From assembly GCF_014641615.1 (NCBI RefSeq), contig NZ_BMIB01000001.1, positions 496,769 through 560,768 on the forward strand: a stretch of 64,000 bases of DNA. Reading direction: 5' to 3'. The notes under the pieces are model-generated. The model searched no databases. It saw only the letters and a list, made by a program, of their open reading frames with translations, and was not told the DNA's origin. Source of the DNA: Filimonas zeae (GTDB lineage Bacteria; Bacteroidota; Bacteroidia; Chitinophagales; Chitinophagaceae). Both the position numbers and the translations under genes were made by a program. Shown in pieces: positions 8,896 through 17,303 of the stretch (positions within the stretch are counted from its first letter, which is position 1; every line of letters starts with the position of its first letter).

Positions 8896-9085
8896 CCTGT
8901 GGGAGGGGAGCATCAGCATGCGCCTGGGATTTGCCGGAGGGCTGGTACTGACGGTAGTGGCCACCGCGGGGAGCCCGGACTTAGGAAGGGCGATGTTGCT
9001 GGCTGCCACGGGTGCGGTGGTAAGTTTTGTAACATCGATGCTGATGAAACTGGTGTGGAAATGGTTAACGCGGAGAGGTAAGTGA
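8888..9085 (+). CDS. Small membrane protein coupled to the preceding gene
   Basis: The ATG at 8888 overlaps the previous gene by 8 bases and gives a 65-residue protein beginning MNNLWEGSISMRLGF. Two hydrophobic stretches (about residues 12-28 and 33-52) are followed by the basic tail KLVWKWLTRRGK, a topology typical of phage holins or spanin partners. In-frame starts further upstream (8828) would lie deep in the previous gene and are rejected. A terminator follows at once, so this ends the module. Confidence 0.6.
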   Translation: MNNLWEGSISMRLGFAGGLVLTVVATAGSPDLGRAMLLAATGAVVSFVTSMLMKLVWKWLTRRGK

Positions 9086-9089
9086 AAGG

Positions 9090-9116
9090 AGGGGCTTCTG
9101 GAAGGAGGCCCCTTTG
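9090..9116. terminator. Terminator between convergent genes
   Basis: AGGGGC near 9090 pairs with GCCCCT near 9108-9113, with a purine-rich loop and a short TTTG tail. It sits between the end of the small membrane protein gene and the end of the minus-strand gene at 9119, so it may serve both. Confidence 0.5.
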
Positions 9117-9118
9117 TA

Positions 9119-9490
9119 TTACCCTGCGATTATGCGGATGATATCCCGCACGGGAATGCCTTTTACCTCAGCAAACAGCTGAACAGATACCGGCGTTCTG
9201 GGAGCCAGACCGGCTTGCTGACGAACCTGCCGCAACACTCTATCTGCCGAGCGGTGGCTGATGCAAAGCACCTGTGCCACATGCTCTGCCCGCAAAAACG
9301 CGGGTGGCGGCTTTGCCTGTTTTACCGATTGCTGTGCAGGCAGTAACTGCCCTTTTTCCGGTTTGGGATGGTAGTACCATTCCTCCAAAAATCTGACTGC
9401 TTTTTTGTGTTCCATAAGAGCAGCGTCCAGGGTGGACAAAATAGCTTTCAATAGGATATTGGTGCTGTCTGGGTTGTGATTGGTTGACAT
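9119..9490 (-). CDS. Small helix-turn-helix-like protein of unknown function
   Basis: The 123-residue product has a helical N-terminus (LLKAILSTLDAALMEHKKAV), a proline/lysine linker near residues 45-63, and a C-terminal region (FLRAEHVAQVLCISHRSADRVLRQV) whose helix-turn-helix spacing suggests DNA binding. It converges on the phage-like module and diverges from the AraC-type regulator, so it could regulate either. No Pfam family is claimed. The ATG at 9490 gives the most compact reading; the alternative frame at 9240-9542 has no coding character. Confidence 0.55.
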   Translation of the reverse strand: MSTNHNPDSTNILLKAILSTLDAALMEHKKAVRFLEEWYYHPKPEKGQLLPAQQSVKQAKPPPAFLRAEHVAQVLCISHRSADRVLRQVRQQAGLAPRTPVSVQLFAEVKGIPVRDIIRIIAG

Positions 9491-9672
9491 AGCACCTTGG
9501 TTTATGGTGTATAAAGTTTATGCAGGAAAGTGACCCTGCCAAAAGAGAAATATGGCGAAAAGGGATGAAAAAATAACGTAGTAGTTAATTGTTATATATA
9601 AGATAAAATAACTGCCTTATATATTTATTATGGAACTGTTGCCGTTATTTATAGTATTAAACAAGCTGCCTT

Positions 9673-10650
9673 ATGGTTCGGGCTCAATTGCCGAAGGAAT
9701 CAACCCCTTCCTTAAACACCTTCAGACAGGTTTCTGACACCTATACCGGTGCCCGGCGGTTAGCGGGCGCGGATATTACCGAATATCAAGAGTGGGATAA
9801 CGGCCATCTGCTGATGGAGGGACTGTATTGCGGCAAACAACTGGTGCAGCTGTTTGCCCTGCATGTTCGCCACCGGGAGCGGATATGTTTCAGGGCCGTA
9901 TGTGATTTTACCGCGTTGTGGTATATGTGCACTGGTGGGAGTGGGTATGTACTGGAGGGGCTTGGCAATAACAGGTTGGAGGCCGGTAAATGCGCGTTGA
10001 GCTACCTGCCTGCCCACCTGGAACATTTTGCTACCTATGAACCGGGTACGCATGTGTTTATGTGTATAAGCCTGCTGCCATCGCACCTGGATGCGCACCA
10101 TCCGCGCCTGCACCAGTTGTATCATTTAGAGCAATGGGTACGGCGCGGAGGTAAGCGTGCCTGGCAGCAGCCGGTATTGGAAGGATCGGAGCCTATACAA
10201 GCTGCTTTTGAAAGCCTGCTTACGAGTGGCAAACCGGAAGCCCTACCCGCCAGTGCCGAAACTGCGATTGCGGAATACAAAAAACTGGTGTACCAGCGTA
10301 TGCAGCGGGAGAGTATAGAAGAGCGGCATATACAAAAAGCGATGGAACTGAAAATGCGCATGGACACCTGCAATAACCTATCTAAACCGTTAGCAACTAT
10401 TTATCAGGAACTGGGCATAGGTGAATATGAGGCGGGAAAGGCGTTTAAATATCTGACCGGGCAAACCCCTGCTGCGTATTTGCAGGAGCAGAAGCTGTTG
10501 CTGGTGCGGGAGCTGCTGTGGTATGGCGGTAAACGGGTGAAAGAAGTGGAGCAGGTGGTTGGTTTAAGTGCCAATAACATTATGAAGCTGTTTCCGGCAC
10601 GTTTTGGGATGGGGACGAAGGAGTTTGTGCAAAGGCGGCAAAAATGGTGA
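9673..10650 (+). CDS. AraC-family transcriptional regulator
   Basis: The 325-residue protein has a C-terminal AraC-type double helix-turn-helix (about residues 215-320). Its first recognition unit is LSKPLATIYQELGIGEYEAGKAFK and its second KEVEQVVGLSANNIMKLFPARFGMG, ending FVQRRQKW. The N-terminal 200 residues form an unassigned sensor or oligomerisation domain with no obvious cupin motif. It ends about 76 bases before the tmRNA. The effector is unknown; neighbours suggest no specific regulon. Confidence 0.8.
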   Translation: MVRAQLPKESTPSLNTFRQVSDTYTGARRLAGADITEYQEWDNGHLLMEGLYCGKQLVQLFALHVRHRERICFRAVCDFTALWYMCTGGSGYVLEGLGNNRLEAGKCALSYLPAHLEHFATYEPGTHVFMCISLLPSHLDAHHPRLHQLYHLEQWVRRGGKRAWQQPVLEGSEPIQAAFESLLTSGKPEALPASAETAIAEYKKLVYQRMQRESIEERHIQKAMELKMRMDTCNNLSKPLATIYQELGIGEYEAGKAFKYLTGQTPAAYLQEQKLLLVRELLWYGGKRVKEVEQVVGLSANNIMKLFPARFGMGTKEFVQRRQKW

Positions 10651-10669
10651 ACGGGAGCGGAATTTTTGC

Positions 10670-10677
10670 TATATTTG
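10670..10677 (+). promoter_or_regulatory. Bacteroidota -7 promoter element of ssrA
   Basis: TATATTTG matches the Bacteroidota -7 consensus TAnnTTTG exactly and lies about 50 bases before the mature 5' end of the tmRNA. The expected start of transcription is around 10684, which leaves a leader of roughly 43 bases to be removed by processing. Confidence 0.6.
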
Positions 10678-10726
10678 CAGCCGGATTTATAAGCTCTTTG
10701 ATCTTTTACGATCTTAAGCAACATAT

Positions 10727-11097
10727 GGGGTTGTACTGGTTTTGACAGCATACGTTGTGGTAGGTGTAAGCATGCAGTGCGTTGGATAATTAGCACTTTA
10801 ATCTGAATATTCAAATTTCAAATGGCAATACTTCGTATGCCATGGCTGCCTAATCAGTGATTAGATAGTCATTAGGGCCGCTAGAGCAGGTTGGTCTGTT
10901 ACCAAGCTCCGCCGCCGACTCAAAACAAATACAGAATGCTGTAGTGGAAGGCTGTGACTACTGCAAAAGACTATACAGCTAAGTGATTGGTTGGTTTGTT
11001 CACTTCCTGCCAGTTGCCGACAATTAATAATGAACTAAGCATGTAGAAAGCTTATGACAATGATGTTTGGACAGGGGTTCGACTCCCCTCAGCTCCA
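10727..11097 (+). ncRNA. ssrA: Transfer-messenger RNA (tmRNA)
   Basis: tmRNA rescues stalled ribosomes and tags the unfinished protein for proteolysis. The 5' end GGGGTTGTACTGG and the 3' end CAGCTCCA form the acceptor stem: seven pairs between 10727-10733 and 11090-11096, two of them G-U. The T arm GGGGTTCGACTCCCC is at 11074-11088. The tag frame is read at 10824-10850, giving GNTSYAMAA, with stop TAA at 10851. The genomic 3' end reads ACCC rather than ACCA, so the CCA tail must be completed by enzyme. A genomic island enters within the T-arm/acceptor 3' strand and rebuilds the same bases. Confidence 0.96.
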
Positions 11098-11098
11098 C
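11084..11098 (+). other. attL: left direct repeat of the ssrA island
   Basis: TCCCCTCAGCTCCAC is the 3' part of the tmRNA and is repeated exactly at 22052-22066. The repeat flanks about 11 kb that starts with a large serine recombinase gene. The left copy belongs to the intact tmRNA. Confidence 0.8.
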
Positions 11099-11120
11099 CC
11101 GACGTTATTGATTTTTTTAA

Positions 11121-11150
11121 TGGGTAATCAGTTTCTGATTACCCATTTTT
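11121..11150 (+). terminator. Terminator for ssrA supplied by the island
   Basis: A perfect 10-bp stem (TGGGTAATCA at 11121-11130 with TGATTACCCA at 11136-11145, loop GTTTC) is followed by T5. It lies 23 bases downstream of the tmRNA 3' end, within the integrated DNA. The presumed ancestral terminator of ssrA is now at 22070-22110. Confidence 0.8.
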
Positions 11151-11299
11151 GTTTCTATTATTTACTATGATGTTCTTCTATTGTAATGATTATTAATTAT
11201 TTAGAAAGATGTTATCCCTCCTTTATTTGTCTTTTAAGGAAAACGGAATGCCTATTTATATATCTGCAAAAGTTTAATGTTGTCAAATTCTGCTTGAAT

Positions 11300-11320
11300 G
11301 CTGAGGGGTATCGAACCCCT
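11300..11320 (-). repeat. Inverted, imperfect copy of the tmRNA T arm and att core
   Basis: Read on the minus strand, this 21-base segment matches tmRNA positions 11073-11093 at 19 of 21 bases: an AGGGGTTCGA start, two changed bases, then CCCCTCAGC. It lies between the ssrA terminator and the recombinase stop. It may be an inverted att relic or an arm site read by the recombinase. Confidence 0.65.
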
Positions 11321-11358
11321 TTTTCGGGTATTCGAACTCTTTGAATCGTAGCCCAATA

Positions 11359-13020
11359 TTAATTACTGGTTGCAATTCTGATCGAAAGTTCTGCAACCCG
11401 TCGAAAAAAGGTGACAATGTCCTTCGCCTGCTTGATAGTCTCGGTAATGTGATTAGATATAAGATCGCTTATGAACTTTTTTAGAAAAGGTTTATTATCT
11501 AAAAGTGCCAAGTCCTGGATCGGTTCCTTAGGTGTTTTACGGTGAGGCTTTTTAAACGGTAGGATTGTATTTCTATAGATAAGTTGAAGACTTTCAGCCA
11601 TATTACTTAATGAGAAGCTTGCCTCGGAATAAACAATTCCATAGGGAAAGATCATGCTTATGAGCTCTTTCTTCTCGATAATTGAAAGCTCCTCAAACAA
11701 TGTATCCAAATGATAGAATCTAGAGACAATGATAGTGGATGCGTTGGTTATACGGCTGGTTTCGTTAGAGACTATAGCCAGCGTCGATTGCAACAGTCCT
11801 TTCTCAGTTTCTAATTCCTTTTTCATTATTCTATAATCTTCAACATCAATGCTGCTTGACAGAAGCAGGGAGCGGGCTCTTTCAATTTTGTAATTGAGCA
11901 TCTCGATCTTAATGACTAATTTATTTTGCTTAGTGGATAATCCAATTAGATTTTCATTGAGCAAATCCATAACAACTAATTGATAAATATCTTTGAAATA
12001 ATTGTTGGGTATAAGTTCAGCAATAAATGAGCTGAATTGTGAATGGATGCGTTCTATGGGGATTCGGGTATGCTGACTTCTCTGGCAGTGATAATAATAG
12101 TACACTTTCTTTTTCTTGCCTGTTGAACCACTCCCTGTCAAACATTTATTGCAAACTGGGCAGCGCAGGAAGCCTCTAAAAGGAAACATTTTATCGGCAC
12201 TGTTCTTTCTGGGGTGAATTTTCTTTCGCGATATGATCTGTTGGACTTTTTCAAACAATGAAGTTGAGACAATGGAACTATGCTGTCCTTGTATGTAGAC
12301 AGGCGAAGTTTGGTTTTTTGATTTTAATAGAATTTTTCCGCAATATATCGGGTTTCTTATTGCTTGCCAAAAGCAATGAATGCTTTTCGAGAAACCGGAC
12401 TTAGTGAGCGTTTTATAAACATGTCCAACAGGCTGTACTCCCTTTGCTAGCTCATGAAAGGCCATCCGCATAAGACCTGCGTAAGGCTCAACAGGTTCTA
12501 TATATTTAATGCCATCCTCTGTTATTTTATTTACGTATCCTACTGGAGCATGGCCCATCCATTTTCCTTCTCTTAAGCCTCTATCGATACCTTGCTTGAT
12601 GTTCAATCCTCTTCTTTCATTTTCTACCTCAGGAAGCGCAAGATAAAAGGCCATCATTATTTTACTTTCCGGAATTGATGTATCCAGCGGTTGGTCAATA
12701 GCTTTGACTTCAATATGAAGATTTGCTAATTGTTTAATCATGTGGTAGGCTTCGCCGGTGTTTCTACTGAAGCGATCCCATTTTGTGACTAGTAAAAGCC
12801 TTGGTGTAGATTGCTTTTGGGCTAGATAGCTGGCGAATAGTTTTTTCCATTCCGGGCGATTGAATGTTTTAGCGGAGTAGTCTTCAAATACAACCTTGTC
12901 TACTTCAATGGAGTTGAGGACGCAGTAAGATTTAAGAATCTCCTCCTGGTATCGCTGTGAAAAACCAGTTGTTTTTTGCTCCTCGGTGCTGACCCTAATA
13001 TATAAATCTGCAATTTTCAA
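11359..13020 (-). CDS. Large serine recombinase (site-specific integrase)
   Basis: The 553-residue product would integrate and excise the island at ssrA. The N-terminal resolvase domain begins LYIRVSTEEQ with nucleophile Ser11 and continues to about residue 145, including TKWDRFSRNTGEAYHMI. The recombinase domain follows (KQGIDRGLREGKWMGHAPVGY and the HELAKG region), then a zinc ribbon at about residues 288-318 (CPVCNKC ... YYYYHC) and a coiled-coil C-terminal region, as in large serine integrases. It lies next to attL and points toward it. Serine integrases at tmRNA genes are less usual than tyrosine integrases. The gene diverges from the ABC-3C operon across a 205-base spacer. Confidence 0.92.
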   Translation of the reverse strand: MKIADLYIRVSTEEQKTTGFSQRYQEEILKSYCVLNSIEVDKVVFEDYSAKTFNRPEWKKLFASYLAQKQSTPRLLLVTKWDRFSRNTGEAYHMIKQLANLHIEVKAIDQPLDTSIPESKIMMAFYLALPEVENERRGLNIKQGIDRGLREGKWMGHAPVGYVNKITEDGIKYIEPVEPYAGLMRMAFHELAKGVQPVGHVYKTLTKSGFSKSIHCFWQAIRNPIYCGKILLKSKNQTSPVYIQGQHSSIVSTSLFEKVQQIISRKKIHPRKNSADKMFPFRGFLRCPVCNKCLTGSGSTGKKKKVYYYYHCQRSQHTRIPIERIHSQFSSFIAELIPNNYFKDIYQLVVMDLLNENLIGLSTKQNKLVIKIEMLNYKIERARSLLLSSSIDVEDYRIMKKELETEKGLLQSTLAIVSNETSRITNASTIIVSRFYHLDTLFEELSIIEKKELISMIFPYGIVYSEASFSLSNMAESLQLIYRNTILPFKKPHRKTPKEPIQDLALLDNKPFLKKFISDLISNHITETIKQAKDIVTFFRRVAELSIRIATSN

Positions 13021-13225
13021 ATCTACAGATTATAGGAAGTATAAAGGTATTAAATCTATAGGAATTGAGGGGGGATTTGGGATGGGAAATTAAGCATAAG
13101 AGCTTTCATATTTAGCCCTTAGCTTTTGATATAAATATGTGTGAGTTGGATTTTTTGTATATTTAATTTCTAGTAGGGTTTACCAATGTAAACCGACCCC
13201 ATAAACTACGATAATTAGATTGCCA

Positions 13226-14143
13226 ATGGATGCTCAAAGAAAAGCCCTTGCCCGTAAATTCTTCAAGTTATTAGTTTATCAGGCAGATGGTAGCCGTTTT
13301 GAAGATGTTTTCACCTCCATAATGAATTATTGTGAATCTGGTTTCCAACAGATAAAGCCATGGGGGAACATTGGCGATCGTAAGAATGATGGCTATATTA
13401 AAGAAAGCGGTACCTTTTTTCAAGTTTATGCGCCCGAAGATGTTACAAGAGATTATCCTACTGCAGTGAAAAAAGCGAAAGATGATTTTTCATTGTTGCT
13501 TTCACAATGGGAAGGTATAAAAGAATATTATTTTGTGCTCAATGATAAATTCAAGGGAGTTAACGCTGATTGTGAGCAAGCTCTATCCTTAATTGTTAAA
13601 AAATATAAACTAAGAGGCGGAGGGTTGCTTACACCCAAAGTTTTGGAAAATAAATTGTTTGAGCTAAGTGAAGATCAAATTATGTCGGTTGTCGGTTTTT
13701 TGCCAAGCGAAGAAATTATTCAACATATCGATTTTTCCATACTTTCTGAGGTAATTGGTTTTATAATGGGATTGCAGATTGACCTAGTTATTACGAAAAT
13801 TGAATTTCCAAATTGGGATAGAAAAATAGCTTTTAATAAGTTGAGCCCCAAAACTAATTTTTATCTAAACTTAGGATCGCAGAATATTGGAGCACTTAAC
13901 ACTTTCTTAGGTAGCGATCCTTTTTTAGCTGAGGCTTTGCAGGAAAAAATATCCGGCATCTATCAAAAGGTTAAGGAAATGGAAATTGAGTCGTCTGATG
14001 AATACTCTGGGGATTATATTTTTTGGACTGTTATAGATGAATGTTGCCCAAAGAAAGAAGTTCGATATCAACACGCTGTTATGACTATCATTGCAAAATA
14101 CTTTGAGTCTTGTGATGTTTTTGAGATTCATCCGACAGATTAG
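13226..14143 (+). CDS. ABC-three-component (ABC-3C) system effector-type protein
   Basis: I start at the ATG at 13226 (MDAQRKALARKFF); a TTG two codons upstream is possible. The 305-residue protein has an N-terminal segment (about residues 15-75) with the pattern GDRKNDGYI ... TFFQVYAPE, which looks like the D-x-D/QxY core of a restriction-endonuclease-like domain found in ABC-3C effectors. The remainder is a helical domain without a recognised family. It is the first gene of a three-gene set, separated by 3 bases from a typical middle component that itself overlaps a DUF2326 ATPase. Role as the nuclease effector of a counter-invader system is inferred from context and the published ABC-3C description. 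Confidence 0.75.
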   Translation: MDAQRKALARKFFKLLVYQADGSRFEDVFTSIMNYCESGFQQIKPWGNIGDRKNDGYIKESGTFFQVYAPEDVTRDYPTAVKKAKDDFSLLLSQWEGIKEYYFVLNDKFKGVNADCEQALSLIVKKYKLRGGGLLTPKVLENKLFELSEDQIMSVVGFLPSEEIIQHIDFSILSEVIGFIMGLQIDLVITKIEFPNWDRKIAFNKLSPKTNFYLNLGSQNIGALNTFLGSDPFLAEALQEKISGIYQKVKEMEIESSDEYSGDYIFWTVIDECCPKKEVRYQHAVMTIIAKYFESCDVFEIHPTD

Positions 14144-14146
14144 AAT

Positions 14147-14389
14147 ATGATATTACCAAGTAAACATATTAATTTTTCTCAGTCACTTCTGGGCTTTGGA
14201 AGTTACCTTTTGGAAAACTTGAAGAGGCCTAAATCGGTAGATGAGCTTTGGAGACAGTATAATCTGGACTATAAAAATGGGAATTACCATGCGAAACAAA
14301 CATTTGATAATTTGATATTGGCCTTGATTTTTCTCTATGGAATAAATGCAATTTCTGAAACAAAAGGCCTAATATCAAAATGCAACTAA
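14147..14389 (+). CDS. ABC-3C system middle component
   Basis: This 80-residue protein begins MILPSKHINFSQSLLGFG, continues SVDELW and FDNLILALIFLYGINAI. This is the pattern of the short helical middle components (MC6-like) that link effector and ATPase in ABC-3C systems. It starts 3 bases after the effector gene and its last 10 bases overlap the ATPase gene, so the three are translationally coupled. The exact MC subfamily is recalled, not searched. Confidence 0.8.
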   Translation: MILPSKHINFSQSLLGFGSYLLENLKRPKSVDELWRQYNLDYKNGNYHAKQTFDNLILALIFLYGINAISETKGLISKCN

Positions 14390-16113
14390 TTTCATTAAGA
14401 GCCAATAAAGAAAGTTTCCGGCCAGTTGTGTTTAAAAATGGTCATGGACTGAACTTTATAGTGGCAAGGCAGGCGAAAGGCAACGAGAATCAATCGACCA
14501 ATACATACAATGGCGTAGGTAAATCACTGCTAATTGCCATTATTCATTTTTGTTTAGGTTCAAACGCCAATGATTCATTCGAGGAAAACCTGCAAGGTTG
14601 GGAGTTTACTTTATCTTTTAAGATTGGTGAAGAGGAGTTTACTTCTATGAGAGCCACTTTAAATCAAAAGATAATATTACTCAATGGCGAAGAGTATAAA
14701 ATAAAAAGCTTTAATGAAACTCTAGAAGCTTTGTTATTTGATATTCCGGAGGGGGTGGCTCATTTGAGCTTCAGAAATTTGTTGTCTTTTTTTATACGGC
14801 CAAGGAGGATATCTTATGAAGACTTTAAAGATCCTAATGGTCAAAACAAACCTTATGACTCTTTGCTTCAAAACTCTTTTCTCATAGGACTGAATGTGAG
14901 ATTAGTTCAGGAGAAGTTTAGGCTTAGGCTCGAAAAAGAAAGGATTCGAAAATTAGTTGTTGAATTAAAAAAAGACCACCTACTAAAAGATTTTTTTACT
15001 GGAAACCGGAATGTTGCTTTAGCTGCCCAGGACTTGGAGGAACAAATTGCTGCTCTTGAGTTGGACTTGAAGAATTTTAATGTTGCTGATGACTATTACG
15101 AAATAAAAAGGCAGGCTGATTTATATAAGAGAAAGCTAGAAGACATACAAAATAATATAGTCTTGCTAGAGAACCAAATATCTAATATTGAGACGAGTTT
15201 GCAACTTTCTCCCGATATTAAGAAGGATTCAATATTGAGAATCTATAAAGAGGCTTCAGTGGTTCTTGCTGGTGAAACCATTAAGAGACTTGAAGAATTG
15301 GAGTTGTTCTATGCACATTTAACGAAAAATCGCCAAAAACGGTTATTGGATCAGAAGGAGGCGCTTGCCTCTGAATTACTAGCATTACGTAAGGATCATG
15401 AAGTTACCAGTAGGCAATTCGACGGAGCACTCAAGTATCTCGATACTCATCAGGCTTTGGATGTGTTTGTAAAATTGGCAAATAAGGTTGCCGACATGAA
15501 AAGCGAAAAGGAAAGGTTATTACGGTATGATGAACTTCTTAATAAATACAAGCAATCAAAAGTAACCTTAGAGAAAGACTTTCAGACGGCTACTGAAGAG
15601 ACCTTCAAATATTTGAAAGAGGTACAAGTTATTTTGAAGGATACACGAGATTTCTTCAGAGAGTTGGCTAAAAGATTTTATCCAAAATCATCGGCAGGTA
15701 TTACATTATACAATAATGATGGTGATAATCAAATTCGATTTGATTTTGATGTAAGAATTGAGGCCGATGCTTCTGATGGTATTAATAACGTGAAAATATT
15801 TTGTTATGATCTAACTCTTCTTTTGAAGGGATATGGCCATCATATGGATACTATATTTCATGATAGTCGGCTCTTGGACGCAGTTGACCCTAGGCAGTTG
15901 GCAGAGTTGTTCAGAGTTCTGCGCGATTATATCCTTTCATCTAATAAGCAATATATTTTGACTATAAATGAGAATCATCTAGCTGAAATACGGCCCTATC
16001 TGGATCAAGAAGAGTTTACTAGTATAATTGAAGACAACATCTGCCATTTATTGGAAGATAGAGCTCCCGAAAGTAAATTGCTTGGAATTCAAATTGATAT
16101 GGATTATGAATGA
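14380..16113 (+). CDS. SMC-like ABC ATPase of ABC-3C system (DUF2326 type)
   Basis: The 577-residue protein has an N-terminal ATPase lobe with P-loop NGVGKS at residues 44-49, then long coiled-coil arms (about residues 190-440, rich in Leu, Lys and Glu). The C-terminal lobe matches DUF2326 proteins, with IFHDSRLLDAVDPRQLAELF near residue 490 in the Walker B/signature region. The architecture is RecN/SMC-like. In ABC-3C systems this ATPase is thought to sense invading nucleic acid or replication intermediates and license the effector. Start overlaps the middle-component gene by 10 bases. Low GC compared with the chromosome supports acquisition. Confidence 0.85.
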   Translation: MQLISLRANKESFRPVVFKNGHGLNFIVARQAKGNENQSTNTYNGVGKSLLIAIIHFCLGSNANDSFEENLQGWEFTLSFKIGEEEFTSMRATLNQKIILLNGEEYKIKSFNETLEALLFDIPEGVAHLSFRNLLSFFIRPRRISYEDFKDPNGQNKPYDSLLQNSFLIGLNVRLVQEKFRLRLEKERIRKLVVELKKDHLLKDFFTGNRNVALAAQDLEEQIAALELDLKNFNVADDYYEIKRQADLYKRKLEDIQNNIVLLENQISNIETSLQLSPDIKKDSILRIYKEASVVLAGETIKRLEELELFYAHLTKNRQKRLLDQKEALASELLALRKDHEVTSRQFDGALKYLDTHQALDVFVKLANKVADMKSEKERLLRYDELLNKYKQSKVTLEKDFQTATEETFKYLKEVQVILKDTRDFFRELAKRFYPKSSAGITLYNNDGDNQIRFDFDVRIEADASDGINNVKIFCYDLTLLLKGYGHHMDTIFHDSRLLDAVDPRQLAELFRVLRDYILSSNKQYILTINENHLAEIRPYLDQEEFTSIIEDNICHLLEDRAPESKLLGIQIDMDYE

Positions 16114-16187
16114 CACGTGTTGGAGAGTTGATGCTTTACAGTATATGGATTATTGATGTTTAACAATACAGAGTTAAATTATAGTAA

Positions 16188-17303
16188 ATGAGACGACTAG
16201 AACTGAAAAATTTGGTATATAATGGAAATAGAATCGAGTTTCAAAAATTACCTAACTACATATATGGACCGAATTACAGCGGAAAAACATTCATATTTAC
16301 TTTAATTCAGTTTGTATTAGGGATTAAAGGCGACTTTGAATATCGCCAAACTCCAGTCATTTTCAATGACTTTGAACTTGAAGCTTCAATAGGAGATGAA
16401 CCATATGTATTTGTCAGAGGATATGGACTCAATACTGTCAAAGTCCAGAAGGGTGGCACATGGTTGACCTTTCTTGCAAATACAGATGAATATTTTGACT
16501 TTCTGATTGATACGTTTGATTTTCGACTCGAAAATGACTATCCGAAGAATGTAATCGTTAGTGTCTTGAGAGAGTCGTTTCGATCTGATCCTTCGTTCCG
16601 TGAGCGATCTCGTTATAGCAGGAAGGAAATCTACGGAGCGATGATGGGAATTAACTTTTTCTATCTCAGAGATATGAAGAAACGAATAAGATACTTAGAA
16701 GAAAATTCTAATGCATCAGAAAGGACAATTAGCGATTTGTCTCGTTATAGAGATGAAATTGTCTTCCTTATGGAAAGAGAATTGAAGGATGTGGATCTTA
16801 GGAAAATAAAAGACATAATATATGGATCGTACACCCGCTATTCGATGCAAAGAAAAGAAATGCAGGATGTATTAGTTAAGTCAGAGGAGTTATTAATTAA
16901 TTTATCTGAACAGGCAGAGGACCAATTTTCTATAAAGATGAGCGAAATATCTTCTGCTTTTCTTAAGTTGTTAGCGGATGTCGGCGTTTCATCAAACATT
17001 GACGTTTCGGATGTTATTAATGGGCGAGTGAGTGGAAGGAGTTCGGGCGAGAAAGAGCTTATCAATTTCTTTATTGATTTTGTTTTGCAGTCAAGAGGCG
17101 ATATTCTAAATACCGTCGGTTTATTGGTAAACGATTCTTTCGGTACATTCTTCGATTACAGTATTTTTGAAAAATTAGGTAGAATCATAGGACAAGCAGT
17201 GGAAAAAGATAAAATTCAATTTATTGGCTTTACTGTTAATCCATCGCTTGTTGATAGGAAATATTTGATCCGCCTGCCCGAAAGAGGAGGTTACATTGGC
17301 TAA
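16188..17303 (+). CDS. Small ABC/SMC-like P-loop ATPase of unknown system
   Basis: The 371-residue protein starts like RecF/SMC ATPases (MRRLELKNLVYNGNRIEF). It has a P-loop GPNYSGKT at residues 27-34 and, at about 281-290, SGRSSGEKELI, which resembles the ABC signature LSGGE. The region where Walker B should be reads GLLVNDSFGTFFD, with Asn-Asp and no clear catalytic Glu, so hydrolysis may be impaired. The middle (about 150-260) is helical but shorter than a full SMC arm. It follows the ABC-3C ATPase by 74 bases and overlaps the next gene by 8. I cannot assign it to a named family; it looks like a nucleotide-switch partner of the membrane protein downstream. Confidence 0.7.
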   Translation: MRRLELKNLVYNGNRIEFQKLPNYIYGPNYSGKTFIFTLIQFVLGIKGDFEYRQTPVIFNDFELEASIGDEPYVFVRGYGLNTVKVQKGGTWLTFLANTDEYFDFLIDTFDFRLENDYPKNVIVSVLRESFRSDPSFRERSRYSRKEIYGAMMGINFFYLRDMKKRIRYLEENSNASERTISDLSRYRDEIVFLMERELKDVDLRKIKDIIYGSYTRYSMQRKEMQDVLVKSEELLINLSEQAEDQFSIKMSEISSAFLKLLADVGVSSNIDVSDVINGRVSGRSSGEKELINFFIDFVLQSRGDILNTVGLLVNDSFGTFFDYSIFEKLGRIIGQAVEKDKIQFIGFTVNPSLVDRKYLIRLPERGGYIG

